Notes: generated by a model from the letters alone, not told the origin. A stretch of 42,249 nt of DNA from Ruminococcus sp. (GCA_031262835.1 JAISGY010000036.1:1-42249); one strand, 5' to 3'. Positions 8,489 through 17,092 are shown, counted from the first letter of the stretch. A program made the numbers and translations.

Positions 8489-8517
8489 ATTATAAAGCCG
8501 AAACATATGTTTGTCAA
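8489..8517 (-). promoter_or_regulatory. Consensus sigma-A promoter of uvrA
   Basis: On the minus strand TTGACA (8517-8512), exactly 17 bases, and TATAAT (8494-8489) give a perfect consensus. Only six bases separate the -10 from the uvrA ATG, so transcription should start at or within a base of the start codon. Confidence 0.9.
8501..8512. promoter_or_regulatory. LexA-like (SOS box) palindrome in the uvrA promoter
   Basis: AAACATATGTTT is a perfect 12-bp palindrome. It differs from the Gram-positive SOS core GAAC-N4-GTTC (here with ATAT in the middle) only at the two outermost bases. It lies between the -35 and -10 boxes of uvrA, where LexA would block polymerase. uvrA is a LexA target in Bacillus subtilis. 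Confidence 0.6.
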
Positions 8518-8602
8518 GAGGTTTTTAAAATTAAATACAATATTAACATTTTCGACAAATAATATACATGAATAATATTCAAATTTAAGATACTATATTA
8601 AT

Positions 8603-9403
8603 ATGGAAAAACTCTACACGTATAATTACTACGACACTCACGCACATTATGACGATGAAAGATACGACTCGGATCGGAATGAGATTATACAATCTGTATA
8701 TTCTCGCGGCTGCAAGAAGATAATTAACATCGGCTGTACGCTTGAACGCTCAGAAAAGTCGCTTGAACTCTCGAAAAAGTACGATTTTGTCTATTACACA
8801 GTCGGAATTCACCCGTCAGACGTTGTTAATACTCCCGACAACTATTTGGAAAAACTTCGGGAGCTTTCGGGCTACCCGAAATGCGTCGGTGTCGGCGAAA
8901 TCGGTCTTGATTACACCGTTTTCGAGGGAGAAAAGCCCGACAAAGTCAGGCAGGAACGGTTTTTCCGCGAACAGCTTGCGCTGGCAAGAGAGCTAAGTTT
9001 ACCGGTTGTTATCCATTCGCGGGATGCGGCGGAGGACACGCTACGGATTCTACGCGATGAGATGAAAAAAGGCGAATTCCGCGGCGTTATGCACTGCTAT
9101 TCCTACTCTGCCGAGGTCGCAAAAACCGTGTTGGCGCTTGGCTTGCACATCTCTTTCACCGGTGTTATTACCTTTAAAAATGCGCGGAAGACGCTTGAGT
9201 CGCTGTCAGCCGTCCCAATCGACAGGCTCCTAACCGAGACGGATTGCCCCTATATGTCGCCCGAGCCGGAACGCGGAAAGCGCAACGACAGCGGAAAAAT
9301 CCCCTATATTATCGCAAAAATGACGGAAATATACAACCTATCCCCGAAAGAAATTGCGGACAGGACGATGGAAAACGCCGAAAGGCTTTTCAAATTTATG
9401 TAA
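8603..9403 (+). CDS. tatD: TatD family metal-dependent hydrolase (DNase)
   Basis: TatD proteins are TIM-barrel metallo-hydrolases with 3'-5' exonuclease activity, linked to DNA repair and cell-death responses in other organisms. The 266-residue product shows the metal ligands H13-x-H15 (DTHAHYDD), Glu in VGVGEIGLDYT, His in VVIHSRDA, His in VMHCYS and Asp in TETDCPYMSPEP. No Shine-Dalgarno sequence precedes the ATG. A weak -10-like TACTAT ends only six bases before it, so this mRNA may also lack a leader. It is divergent from uvrA (120-base gap) and heads a run of closely spaced exporter genes. Confidence 0.92.
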   Translation: MEKLYTYNYYDTHAHYDDERYDSDRNEIIQSVYSRGCKKIINIGCTLERSEKSLELSKKYDFVYYTVGIHPSDVVNTPDNYLEKLRELSGYPKCVGVGEIGLDYTVFEGEKPDKVRQERFFREQLALARELSLPVVIHSRDAAEDTLRILRDEMKKGEFRGVMHCYSYSAEVAKTVLALGLHISFTGVITFKNARKTLESLSAVPIDRLLTETDCPYMSPEPERGKRNDSGKIPYIIAKMTEIYNLSPKEIADRTMENAERLFKFM

Positions 9404-9404
9404 T

Positions 9405-10037
9405 ATGAGCTATATTGAATACAAAAATGTGTCAAAGAAATTCGGCGAGACTGTTGTCTTAGAGGACGTAAATATCGGTATAGAGCGGGGAGAAATCGTC
9501 GGATTTTCCGGTCGGAACGGTTCGGGAAAGACCCTTCTTTTCAAGATGCTTGCGGGACTTGTCCGTCCGACATCGGGCGAGATAACCGTCGCCGGAAAGG
9601 CACTCCGCTCGTCGTTTCTGACCGATTGCGGTATGCTTATTGAGATGCCCGGGTTTATCGGACATTACAGTGGGTATAAGAACCTCGACATAATCAACTC
9701 AATCGGAACAAAACGCGCAGACAAGAAGCATATCCGCGAGCTGATGATGCACCTTAACCTCGACCCGGACTCGAAAAAACACGTTTCAAAATTCTCCCTC
9801 GGACAAAAACAAAAATTGGGAATTATACAGGCAGTAATGAATAACCCTTCAATCCTTATTCTTGACGAGCCGATAAACAGCCTTGACGACGCGAGTGCTG
9901 ATGACGTTCTCGAATTTTTACGTCAAATGAATAAGGATAACGGCACGACGATCCTAATCGCCTCGCACATCAAAGGCGACTTGGACTCGATTTGCGGGCG
10001 GGTATTGAAACTTTCGGATAACAGGGTAAGCGTATGA
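9405..10037 (+). CDS. ABC-2 type transporter ATP-binding protein
   Basis: This is the ATPase of an exporter formed with the two following membrane proteins. The start MSYIEYKNVSKKFGE at 9405 follows the tatD stop by one base; a longer frame would overlap tatD and has no family similarity. Motifs seen are Walker A GRNGSGKT, Q-loop region MLIEMPGFIGHYSG, signature FSLGQKQK, Walker B LILDEPINSLD and the switch His in IASHIKGD. The phrase IEMPGF in the Q-loop region is common in BcrA/LanF-type peptide-resistance ATPases. The 210-residue length is at the short end for the family. The substrate is unknown. Confidence 0.85.
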   Translation: MSYIEYKNVSKKFGETVVLEDVNIGIERGEIVGFSGRNGSGKTLLFKMLAGLVRPTSGEITVAGKALRSSFLTDCGMLIEMPGFIGHYSGYKNLDIINSIGTKRADKKHIRELMMHLNLDPDSKKHVSKFSLGQKQKLGIIQAVMNNPSILILDEPINSLDDASADDVLEFLRQMNKDNGTTILIASHIKGDLDSICGRVLKLSDNRVSV

Positions 10038-10768
10038 AGATTTTTTCTGTAAAACAAGCTTTAACCCTTTTCGGACGATTTTTCTCTACGGATTTGCGTC
10101 GGATTTTTACCGAAAGAACGTTTTTAACCTCCGTCTTTCTCGGTTCGTTAACGCTAATTATACCCTTAGTATTACTTTTAAGCAACTCCGAAACCGATTC
10201 GTTATCAGGCGGTTATGTAACGGCGCAAAGCACGGTATTTCCTTTCATCGCCCCGTTTTTAGCCGCTTTACCCTTCGCAGGAATGTACAAAAACGAGATT
10301 CAAACGAAGTATTCGGAACTGCTGAAACTTCGGCGCGGCGGCAGAGATTACGGCTTTACCCGATTTATTACTGTCGGTATAAGCGGAGGGTTAGCTCTTC
10401 TTCTACCCGAGTTGATATTGCTTATATTTTCCTTAATTTCCATTTATACAGATTGTATAGATGATTTCAAGAGGATAGTCGCGGTTATTGTTTTAGCGTT
10501 CCCTTTCGGCTTTGCATTTGCCGTTACAGCACAGGCTGTTACTGCATTCACGCGTTCTAAAACCATCGCCTTGATAACTCCCGAAGTGTTGTATCTGCTT
10601 TTCACCTATTCTTTCCCATATTTGGAACTTGACGAATACTACCCGCCCCTCGCAATCTCTCCGTTCATCTATTCGACACCTAATTTTGCCAATATATTTG
10701 TATTCTTTGCCATTTTAATAGCTTTCTCAATTGTTGTTACCACTGCTTATAAGATTAAATCAAATTAG
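10034..10768 (+). CDS. ABC-2 type permease, first subunit
   Basis: This is an integral membrane protein of 244 residues with about six hydrophobic segments (for example LTSVFLGSLTLIIPLVLLL near residue 31 and FVFFAILIAFSIVVTTAY at the C-terminus). Its ATG overlaps the ATPase stop by 4 bases (ATGA), implying translational coupling. With the ATPase and the next permease it makes an ATPase-permease-permease set, as in LanFEG lantibiotic-immunity exporters and other ABC-2 peptide exporters. Sequence alone does not give the substrate. Confidence 0.7.
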   Translation: MKIFSVKQALTLFGRFFSTDLRRIFTERTFLTSVFLGSLTLIIPLVLLLSNSETDSLSGGYVTAQSTVFPFIAPFLAALPFAGMYKNEIQTKYSELLKLRRGGRDYGFTRFITVGISGGLALLLPELILLIFSLISIYTDCIDDFKRIVAVIVLAFPFGFAFAVTAQAVTAFTRSKTIALITPEVLYLLFTYSFPYLELDEYYPPLAISPFIYSTPNFANIFVFFAILIAFSIVVTTAYKIKSN

Positions 10769-10776
10769 GTACTTTT

Positions 10777-11481
10777 ATGAACTTCAGATACCTGAAAATC
10801 AGTCTGACAGAAGATTTCCCGACATTTCGCCTTATTATTGCGGCGTTTGTAACTGCATTTGCCGTAACAGTCACGGTTTACAAACACATCGACCTGTCAG
10901 ACAGCGTTTCAGCCTCTTTTTCCGCGCCCGAAACGATAATATTAACCCTCACCGACATGATAAACCGTGTCTTCATCTTCCTACCGCTGTATATATTTGT
11001 CATTTCGGGAGCAAAAAGCACCGACCTCGGCAACACCGGCGTAATTATGCAGCGAAGCCGCCCGGGACTTGTCACCCTCGAAATCATAAAGGTATTATTT
11101 TACACCCTTATTTTTTTCGTAATTTTGTTGATAATAGTCTTGGCGACATCAAATGCGGCTTTCCCGCAAGCGGAAGATTTTACGCGCACATTTTTCGGTG
11201 CGTCAAGCTCATACGGCATTAGCAGTGATGTTTTGCGCGGAACGCCGTTAACAGCCGTCGTTAATCTATTCACATCTATGTTTCTGACGTATTTTACAAT
11301 CGGTATAATTAATATGTTCCTCTCCTTTATGTTAAAGGAAGAAGCGGCATTTGTGCTGACTGTGATAATCGGAATTCTAAGCGAAATTTTAATCACAGCT
11401 TATCGAATCCCTTTGTCACTCTCAGCCTGCGCCGTTTTTATCCTTGCATCGTTTCTCCTTATGAACAAAAAAAATCTGTAG
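10777..11481 (+). CDS. ABC-2 type permease, second subunit
   Basis: This is a second integral membrane protein (234 residues) with about six hydrophobic segments, including LIIAAFVTAFAVTVTVY near residue 18 and SACAVFILASFLLM at the end. It starts 8 bases after the first permease, with AGG before the ATG. The two permeases share layout but little obvious identity, as expected for a LanE/LanG-like pair. It probably forms a heteromeric channel with the first permease. The role is inferred from position and topology. Confidence 0.65.
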   Translation: MNFRYLKISLTEDFPTFRLIIAAFVTAFAVTVTVYKHIDLSDSVSASFSAPETIILTLTDMINRVFIFLPLYIFVISGAKSTDLGNTGVIMQRSRPGLVTLEIIKVLFYTLIFFVILLIIVLATSNAAFPQAEDFTRTFFGASSSYGISSDVLRGTPLTAVVNLFTSMFLTYFTIGIINMFLSFMLKEEAAFVLTVIIGILSEILITAYRIPLSLSACAVFILASFLLMNKKNL

Positions 11482-11494
11482 TTTAGAAATTTTT

Positions 11495-12487
11495 ATGAAA
11501 TTTGTTAAAATCACCGCTGTAGCAGCCGCTATCGCAGTCTCAGCCGTCCTTGCAGCCCACTTCACGCGTGAGCACATAAACGAAGTACACGAACGCGAAA
11601 AATCGCTCGCGGAAATTATCCTCGGGAATGAAGCCGCCGCTGCGCTCGAAAATGAAGCCGAAAAGGTCGAAGAGAGTTTACAAACGGCAGTCACCGAGAT
11701 TACGACAACTGTCACGGAGGAGCCGGTAGAAACTACAACCGCGGTAATTCCTGCGAACACCGAAGTACCCGAAATTCCAATTAATACTACTGCGAGTATA
11801 GAAGAAGAGCAGGAAAATATTGTTACTGATTACCAAATCGGCGGGCTTATTGATCTTAACAATCCTCCAGAAAATGTTATCTCAATTTTAGCTTTAACGT
11901 CGGAACAGCAAGCTTTATTAAGCAATTACCTTATTGATCATTACTTTTTAGACGGCTTCATTTTCGCGCAAAATGAGGAAAATCCTGCCGTTCGCGAGCG
12001 TAAATATGCCGCGGCGGAGATGGAATCCGCTGCCGTTCAGACCGTCAACATGATTATGTCAACAATTGACATTTCGAATCCGATGAACATTTTCAATACC
12101 GATTTTGCTGACCTTATAAAGAAGGTAACTGAAATTCGAGTGGGTTTTGCCGCAAACTATGGTAAGGAAAGCATCGAGGACGACGATTTGCAAAAACTTT
12201 ACGACGGTTCAATTGCATATTTCGACAACCTCATTGCGTCACTTGAAAAAATTAACACTGCGGCGACCGATTACAAAAACTCCTCAAACGCTTTATTAGC
12301 CGCATCTTTAGCGGCAAAATCCCTAACCGAAACGATAATCCCGGAGTCGATGAACATCTTAGAAGGCTCGTTCGACCTCGTTGAGGCATCTCAACCGATT
12401 TTCCTCGAAAACACCGTCGGGCACACGCTTCTGACCCGCGACGAAGTTAAGGCAATTTTAAGCAACCCGGCTTATATTATACAGTGA
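11495..12487 (+). CDS. Membrane-anchored or secreted Thr-rich protein of unknown function
   Basis: I do not recognise this 330-residue protein. It starts with a membrane segment or signal sequence (MKFVKITAVAAAIAVSAVLA, no lipobox Cys). A charged, possibly coiled-coil stretch follows (about residues 22-62), then a Thr/Glu/Val-rich linker (about 65-105). The remainder is predicted mostly helical, Asn/Ala/Ser-rich and without Cys. The layout suggests an extracytoplasmic helical domain tethered to the membrane. It lies 13 bases after the second ABC-2 permease and 29 before the next exporter, so it is probably an accessory or sensor protein of one of these transporters. The ribosome site is weak. 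Confidence 0.7.
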   Translation: MKFVKITAVAAAIAVSAVLAAHFTREHINEVHEREKSLAEIILGNEAAAALENEAEKVEESLQTAVTEITTTVTEEPVETTTAVIPANTEVPEIPINTTASIEEEQENIVTDYQIGGLIDLNNPPENVISILALTSEQQALLSNYLIDHYFLDGFIFAQNEENPAVRERKYAAAEMESAAVQTVNMIMSTIDISNPMNIFNTDFADLIKKVTEIRVGFAANYGKESIEDDDLQKLYDGSIAYFDNLIASLEKINTAATDYKNSSNALLAASLAAKSLTETIIPESMNILEGSFDLVEASQPIFLENTVGHTLLTRDEVKAILSNPAYIIQ

Positions 12488-12516
12488 GTATATATTTTAC
12501 GTGGAGATGAACTGAA

Positions 12517-14226
12517 ATTTTCAGACTTGCTAAAAAATTTTTCGGAAACTATAAAAAATACTTCATAATAGGTCCGCTTGCAAAGCTCTTTGAGGCTGTC
12601 TTAGAGCTTTTTGCGCCGCTTGTTATGGCGGCAATTATCGACAACGGTTTGCGGTTCGGTGCGTCTTACGTCGTAAAAAACGCAGCTCTTATGGTCGCAA
12701 TCGGCGTTGTGGGGCTTGCATCCGCGCTTGTTTGCCAATATATGGCTTCTAAAGTCACATCGTTAATCGGAACAGATATACGGAACGTATTATTTGCTAA
12801 AATTAATACATACAGCAGCGAGGTTTTAGACAGATTCGGCACACCTACCCTTATTACACGCCTCAACAACGACGTAAATCAGGTACAGACTGCGGTTGCG
12901 ACCTTTATTCGCCTCGCTGTCCGTGCGCCGTTTCTAATAATCGGTGCGGCGGTTATGTCGCTCTTTATCGACCTTCGCCTCTCCGCTGTTTTTATCGTCT
13001 TAATACCGTTAATCGCTGTCTCACTCTGGCTTGTAACGGTAAAAACCATCCCCCTTTACCGCAAAATTCAAGGGCTTCTTGATAAAATTACCGCCTCTTT
13101 TTCTTCACATATATCCGGAATACGCGTAATTCGCGCTTTTAATACAGAGGAGCGCGAAACTCGTGAATTTTCCGAAAAGAACGCAGATTACAGGAATAAT
13201 ATAACAAATACCGGCAGGATTTCTGCCGCCTTGAATCCTGTAACCTTCCTCTTTACAAATCTTGCCATCGCCTATATTCTTTACGCCGGAAGCCAGCAAA
13301 TCGCGGCAGGCACTCTCACAGCGGGCGAACTAATCGCTTTTATCGGCTATCTCACACAAATTTCGCTTACCATGGGTGTTTTAGCAAACCTTATCGTTAT
13401 CTTCACCAAAGCTTCCGCGAGCTCGTCCCGAATTATGGAAATAATAGACATCGATAATGTTTCACCGAGCGAAGTCAACAACAACGATGAAAATATTACA
13501 GATAGTATACTTGAGTTTCGCAATGTTTGGTTTAAATATAACGAAGCAAAAAGTGATACCGTTTCGGATGTAAGTTTCTCATTAGGTGCCGGCGAAACCC
13601 TCGCAATCGTCGGCGGAACAGGCTCCGGGAAGTCTACGCTCATAAACCTTATACCGAGATTTTACGAATTTTCCGCCGGCAACATAATTTTAGACGGCAG
13701 GTCCATACGCGATTATGGTTTACACGAGCTTCGGGAAGCAGTTAGGGTTGTACCGCAAAAATCGGTGCTTTTTACAGGGACAATTCTTGATAATCTTCGG
13801 TTCGGAAATCGTTTTGCAGACAATGAAACGGCATCACGTGCCCTTGAAACCGCCTGTCTGCCTGCATCTCGAGTAAACCTTGATACGCCTGTAACCGCCG
13901 GAGGGAAGAATTTTTCCGGCGGCGAACGCCAGCGCATAGCGATTGCGCGGGCGATTATTCATGGTGAAACGTTGCCGAAACTCGTTATCTTCGATGACAG
14001 CTTTTCCGCTCTCGATCGCAGTACCGAAAAGACTTTGCGGGCTAATCTCCGCGAATATCTTCCCGAATCCGCGTTTATAATTATTACAGAACGTATAACT
14101 ACCGCACTGACTGCCGACAAAATCCTCCTCCTTGAAGACGGAAAATCGGTCGGTTTCGGCACTCACGAAGAGCTTTTGGCTTCAAGCGATTATTACAGGA
14201 GCGTTTATGAATCACAAGACGGATAA
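12517..14226 (+). CDS. ABC exporter half-transporter, degenerate ATPase subunit
   Basis: This is a type IV ABC exporter half: a six-helix domain (about residues 1-310) fused to an ATPase. The first in-frame ATG is at 12625, but codons from 12517 read FRLAKKFFGNYKKYFIIG, the typical exporter N-terminus. An SD-like GGAGATGA ends 6 bases before ATT at 12517, so I propose an ATT start and 569 residues. Walker A is GGTGSGKST (from 366) and the signature is FSGGERQR. The catalytic Glu after Walker B is Asp (FDDS, residue 494) and the switch His is Glu (TERIT, residue 525). Such losses mark the degenerate partner of heterodimeric exporters (TM287/288, BmrCD). The partner is the next gene, which overlaps it by 20 bases. 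Confidence 0.85.
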   Translation: MFRLAKKFFGNYKKYFIIGPLAKLFEAVLELFAPLVMAAIIDNGLRFGASYVVKNAALMVAIGVVGLASALVCQYMASKVTSLIGTDIRNVLFAKINTYSSEVLDRFGTPTLITRLNNDVNQVQTAVATFIRLAVRAPFLIIGAAVMSLFIDLRLSAVFIVLIPLIAVSLWLVTVKTIPLYRKIQGLLDKITASFSSHISGIRVIRAFNTEERETREFSEKNADYRNNITNTGRISAALNPVTFLFTNLAIAYILYAGSQQIAAGTLTAGELIAFIGYLTQISLTMGVLANLIVIFTKASASSSRIMEIIDIDNVSPSEVNNNDENITDSILEFRNVWFKYNEAKSDTVSDVSFSLGAGETLAIVGGTGSGKSTLINLIPRFYEFSAGNIILDGRSIRDYGLHELREAVRVVPQKSVLFTGTILDNLRFGNRFADNETASRALETACLPASRVNLDTPVTAGGKNFSGGERQRIAIARAIIHGETLPKLVIFDDSFSALDRSTEKTLRANLREYLPESAFIIITERITTALTADKILLLEDGKSVGFGTHEELLASSDYYRSVYESQDG

Positions 14227-16027
14227 GGTCAATATATCGGTTGTTAGGCGAATTTGGCGCGAAATTCATATGAATAAGGGTCTATTATTTATAGCCATTA
14301 TCACCGCGATTTTTAACGTTGCCGTAACAATTGCGATACCGGCGATGATTGGGTCGGCGATAGACGATATTACAGATAGTATAGAAAATTCGAGTAATCT
14401 TCTTGCTAATACGAATGTTAACATAGGAGTAATTGTCCTTCTCGTCGTTTTGTCGGCTTTATCCTCCTATATTTTACAAATTACCGCGTACAAAATCGCT
14501 TACGGTACGGCTTTTAGCCTCAGAAACGAGCTTGAACAGAAGCTTCACCGTCTTCCGCTGGTCTTTATTGACAGAGTTTCTAAGGGTGAGCTCATAAACG
14601 CTGTGTCAGTCGATACCGAGATACTTTCCGACAGACTTGTACAGGCTATTGTGCAGTTTTTGACAGGTATACTGACTGTAATCGGAACGATTATTATTAT
14701 GCTTTGTATAAATGTCAGACTTGCTTTAGTTGTTATATGTATAACCCCTTTATCGCTTTTAACCGCTAAACTGATTACTCTCCGCTCAAAAAGGGAGTTC
14801 GCCGCGCAATCCGCTCTCAGAGCGAGTTTGTCCGCACATTCCGTCGAGTGGATTGGCAACCAAAAGCTCGTTTCCGCCTTTAATATGGAAGATGAATCCA
14901 TCGAACGTTTCGGTGCGGTTAACGAAAAGCTCCGGAAAGTCGGCTTCTTAGCGGAACTTTTCGCCGCGCTTGTTAACCCGACAACCCGCTTCGTAAACGG
15001 ACTGGTGTACACATTTACCGGGTTTTTCGGCTTCATGATGATTTTGGGCGTTATTCCCGGCGGGGGCGACGTTTCTGCTTCGGCAGCCGGAGCAGTCACC
15101 GGCGGAATTTTGGGTGGAGGTGTTGTCACTGTCGGGGTTTTAGCGGCGTTTTTAACCTACGCGAACCAATACACCAAGCCCTTCAATGAGATTTCCGCGA
15201 CCTATGCCGAACTTCAATCTGCTCTTGCTTCCGCAAAGAGAATTTTTACCATTCTTGACGAGGCGGAAGAGGATAATACAGAGAGTTATATTTTGCCGAA
15301 TGGAGAACATGACATTGCAATTAAGAACGTAAGTTTTGCCTATAGCAGCGCGAAAACAGTGCTGAAAAACATAGACATTGAGATTTCATCGGGGGAAAGT
15401 ATCGCGGTTGTAGGACCGACGGGCTGCGGGAAAACTACCCTTATTAATCTTCTTGAACGCTTTTACGAACCGTCATCGGGCGAAATTTTCGCGGATAAAG
15501 CGGCGTTTTCCGGTATTACAAAGCGTTCGCTTCGGAAAAACTTAAGCATGGTTTTACAGGACAGCTTCATCTTCCCCGACACTGTTCTTGAAAATATCCG
15601 TTACGGGAGCGATGCGACGACTGGGCAGGCAATGTCCGCCGCGAAGACTATCGGCGCGGACAGTTTTATCCGCCGCCTTCCCGACGGTTATAACACGAAA
15701 ATTAACGACGGTGACGAACTTTCCGCCGGGCAAAAGCAACTTATCTGCCTCGCCCGAGTTATGGTCTTCAACATGGCGAATCCCGCTGCCATACTCATCT
15801 TGGACGAAGCGACCTCTAACATCGACACAGTTACCGAGAAGAAAATCAGCAAAGCCGTCAAGCTTTTAACGAAAAACCGCACCTCAATAATTATCGCCCA
15901 CCGCCTCTCTACTATTAAAGATGCCGACAAAATTTACGTGATTGCAGACGGCGAGATTGTCCAGAGCGGGTCACATGATGAGCTTATTAATACAGACGGT
16001 ATATATTCCATGATGTATAGCAGTTAA
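14207..16027 (+). CDS. ABC exporter half-transporter, catalytic subunit
   Basis: This is the partner of the preceding gene. The start at 14207 (MNHKTDKVNISVVRRIW) has GGAG at a good distance and overlaps the upstream stop; the longer frame from 14132 lies inside that gene. The 606-residue product has six membrane helices, with a Gly-rich insertion (about residues 283-308) between helices. Its ATPase has Walker A GPTGCGKTT, Walker B ILILDEATSNID with the catalytic Glu, and switch IIAHRLST with His. The signature is LSAGQKQL rather than LSGGQ. A consensus Walker side with an altered signature is what pairs with the degenerate subunit in one-active-site heterodimers. It may export a drug, lipid or peptide. 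Confidence 0.9.
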   Translation: MNHKTDKVNISVVRRIWREIHMNKGLLFIAIITAIFNVAVTIAIPAMIGSAIDDITDSIENSSNLLANTNVNIGVIVLLVVLSALSSYILQITAYKIAYGTAFSLRNELEQKLHRLPLVFIDRVSKGELINAVSVDTEILSDRLVQAIVQFLTGILTVIGTIIIMLCINVRLALVVICITPLSLLTAKLITLRSKREFAAQSALRASLSAHSVEWIGNQKLVSAFNMEDESIERFGAVNEKLRKVGFLAELFAALVNPTTRFVNGLVYTFTGFFGFMMILGVIPGGGDVSASAAGAVTGGILGGGVVTVGVLAAFLTYANQYTKPFNEISATYAELQSALASAKRIFTILDEAEEDNTESYILPNGEHDIAIKNVSFAYSSAKTVLKNIDIEISSGESIAVVGPTGCGKTTLINLLERFYEPSSGEIFADKAAFSGITKRSLRKNLSMVLQDSFIFPDTVLENIRYGSDATTGQAMSAAKTIGADSFIRRLPDGYNTKINDGDELSAGQKQLICLARVMVFNMANPAAILILDEATSNIDTVTEKKISKAVKLLTKNRTSIIIAHRLSTIKDADKIYVIADGEIVQSGSHDELINTDGIYSMMYSS

Positions 16028-16034
16028 CTGCTAT
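16017..16034. promoter_or_regulatory. Perfect 18-bp palindrome before the methyltransferase
   Basis: ATAGCAGTTAACTGCTAT is a perfect palindrome spanning the stop of the ABC subunit (TAA at 16025-16027). It ends two bases before the methyltransferase ribosome site (AAGGAGG, 16037-16043). As RNA it gives a 7-bp stem with a UUAA loop; as DNA it could bind a dimeric regulator. There is no T-run, so it is not a standard terminator. Confidence 0.6.
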
Positions 16035-16052
16035 GTAAGGAGGCAATATAAT

Positions 16053-16979
16053 TTGGCAGCGAGGAACCAAACGATAACCTTAACAGAAGAGGATGAGAAG
16101 TTTTACCTTTCTTCCTGTAAGACTGTTTATGATGGCAATTATACAGATTGTATATTTAACGGCGACGCATACGAGATTATGGAACAACTTCCGGACAATT
16201 CGGTTGACCTTATAATTGCCGACCCGCCCTATAATCTGTCAAAAAGATATGCCGAGCGGTCTTTCCACAAAATGAAAAGACAACATTACAAGGATTTGGC
16301 AGAAACCTTTATGAAGTCCGCAAAACGTGTACTCCGACCGAACGGCTCGATTTACATATGCTGCGATTGGCACGACAGCGTTGATGTTTCCGAAGCCTTA
16401 GATAACCATTTTTCCATAAAAACCCGCATAACTTGGCAGCGTGAAAAGGGGCGCGGTTGCTCTGCAAACTGGAAAAACTGTATGGAGGACATCTGGTTCG
16501 CGGTTTCAAACCCGAAGGATTACGTTTTTAACCTTGACGCGGTGAAACAGCGGCGTTCTGTTATTGCTCCATATAAGGCGGACGGGAAACCTAAAGATTG
16601 GGTTGAGACCGAAATCGGGCGTTTCCGCGACACCTGCCCGTCGAATTTTTGGGACGACATTTCAATCCCCTATTGGTCGATGCCCGAAAACACCGAACAC
16701 CCTACGCAAAAGCCCGAAAAGCTTGCCGCGAAGCTCATATTAGCAAGTTCAAACCCCGGCGGAGTTGTTCTTGACCCGTTTTTGGGCTCGGGCACAACCG
16801 CCGTTACCGCAAAGAAATTAGGGCGGCATTTTATCGGGATCGAATTACAGGCGCGATACTCCGCTATTGCCGCAAAGCGCGTTGAACTTGCAGAAACCGA
16901 TAAATCCATTCAAGGCTACGCCGACGGCGTTTTTTGGGAGCGAAATACCGCTATGATACAGAGCAGATACAGAAAATGA
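16053..16979 (+). CDS. Adenine-specific DNA methyltransferase (beta class), no linked nuclease
   Basis: The enzyme transfers a methyl group from S-adenosylmethionine to a base in DNA. The catalytic motif DPPY (residues 57-60) precedes the cofactor motif DPFLGSGTT (from 241), the beta-class order seen in HinfI-like and other N6-adenine enzymes. A conserved EHPTQKPEKLAAKLI stretch comes before the cofactor motif. The start is TTG at 16053, chosen because AAGGAGG lies 9 bases upstream and MAARNQTITLTEED runs straight into the domain. The 308-residue length is normal. No restriction endonuclease gene is adjacent, so it is probably an orphan enzyme. The target sequence cannot be read from the protein. 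Confidence 0.88.
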   Translation: MAARNQTITLTEEDEKFYLSSCKTVYDGNYTDCIFNGDAYEIMEQLPDNSVDLIIADPPYNLSKRYAERSFHKMKRQHYKDLAETFMKSAKRVLRPNGSIYICCDWHDSVDVSEALDNHFSIKTRITWQREKGRGCSANWKNCMEDIWFAVSNPKDYVFNLDAVKQRRSVIAPYKADGKPKDWVETEIGRFRDTCPSNFWDDISIPYWSMPENTEHPTQKPEKLAAKLILASSNPGGVVLDPFLGSGTTAVTAKKLGRHFIGIELQARYSAIAAKRVELAETDKSIQGYADGVFWERNTAMIQSRYRK

Positions 16980-17092
16980 ATCGCCGCTGTTTACAATTCA
17001 TCTTAATTTTAACGAAAATTAATTTACATTTTCATAACAAACAAAATGTGCTTATTTCGAGTTTTTATGATAAAATTATTCTAAGGGTAAGA

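Noticed and set aside
14545-15129. 194-residue minus-strand ORF inside the second ABC exporter gene
   Set aside because: Ser/Thr/Pro-rich shadow of membrane-helix codons; no ribosome site.
10444-16156. Repeated string TATACAGATTGTATA at about 10445 and 16142
   Set aside because: Both copies encode the chance peptide YTDCI within unrelated conserved genes; spacing and context differ.
16053-16979. Complete restriction-modification system
   Set aside because: No endonuclease or specificity gene adjoins the methyltransferase; its neighbours are exporters and a signalling protein.
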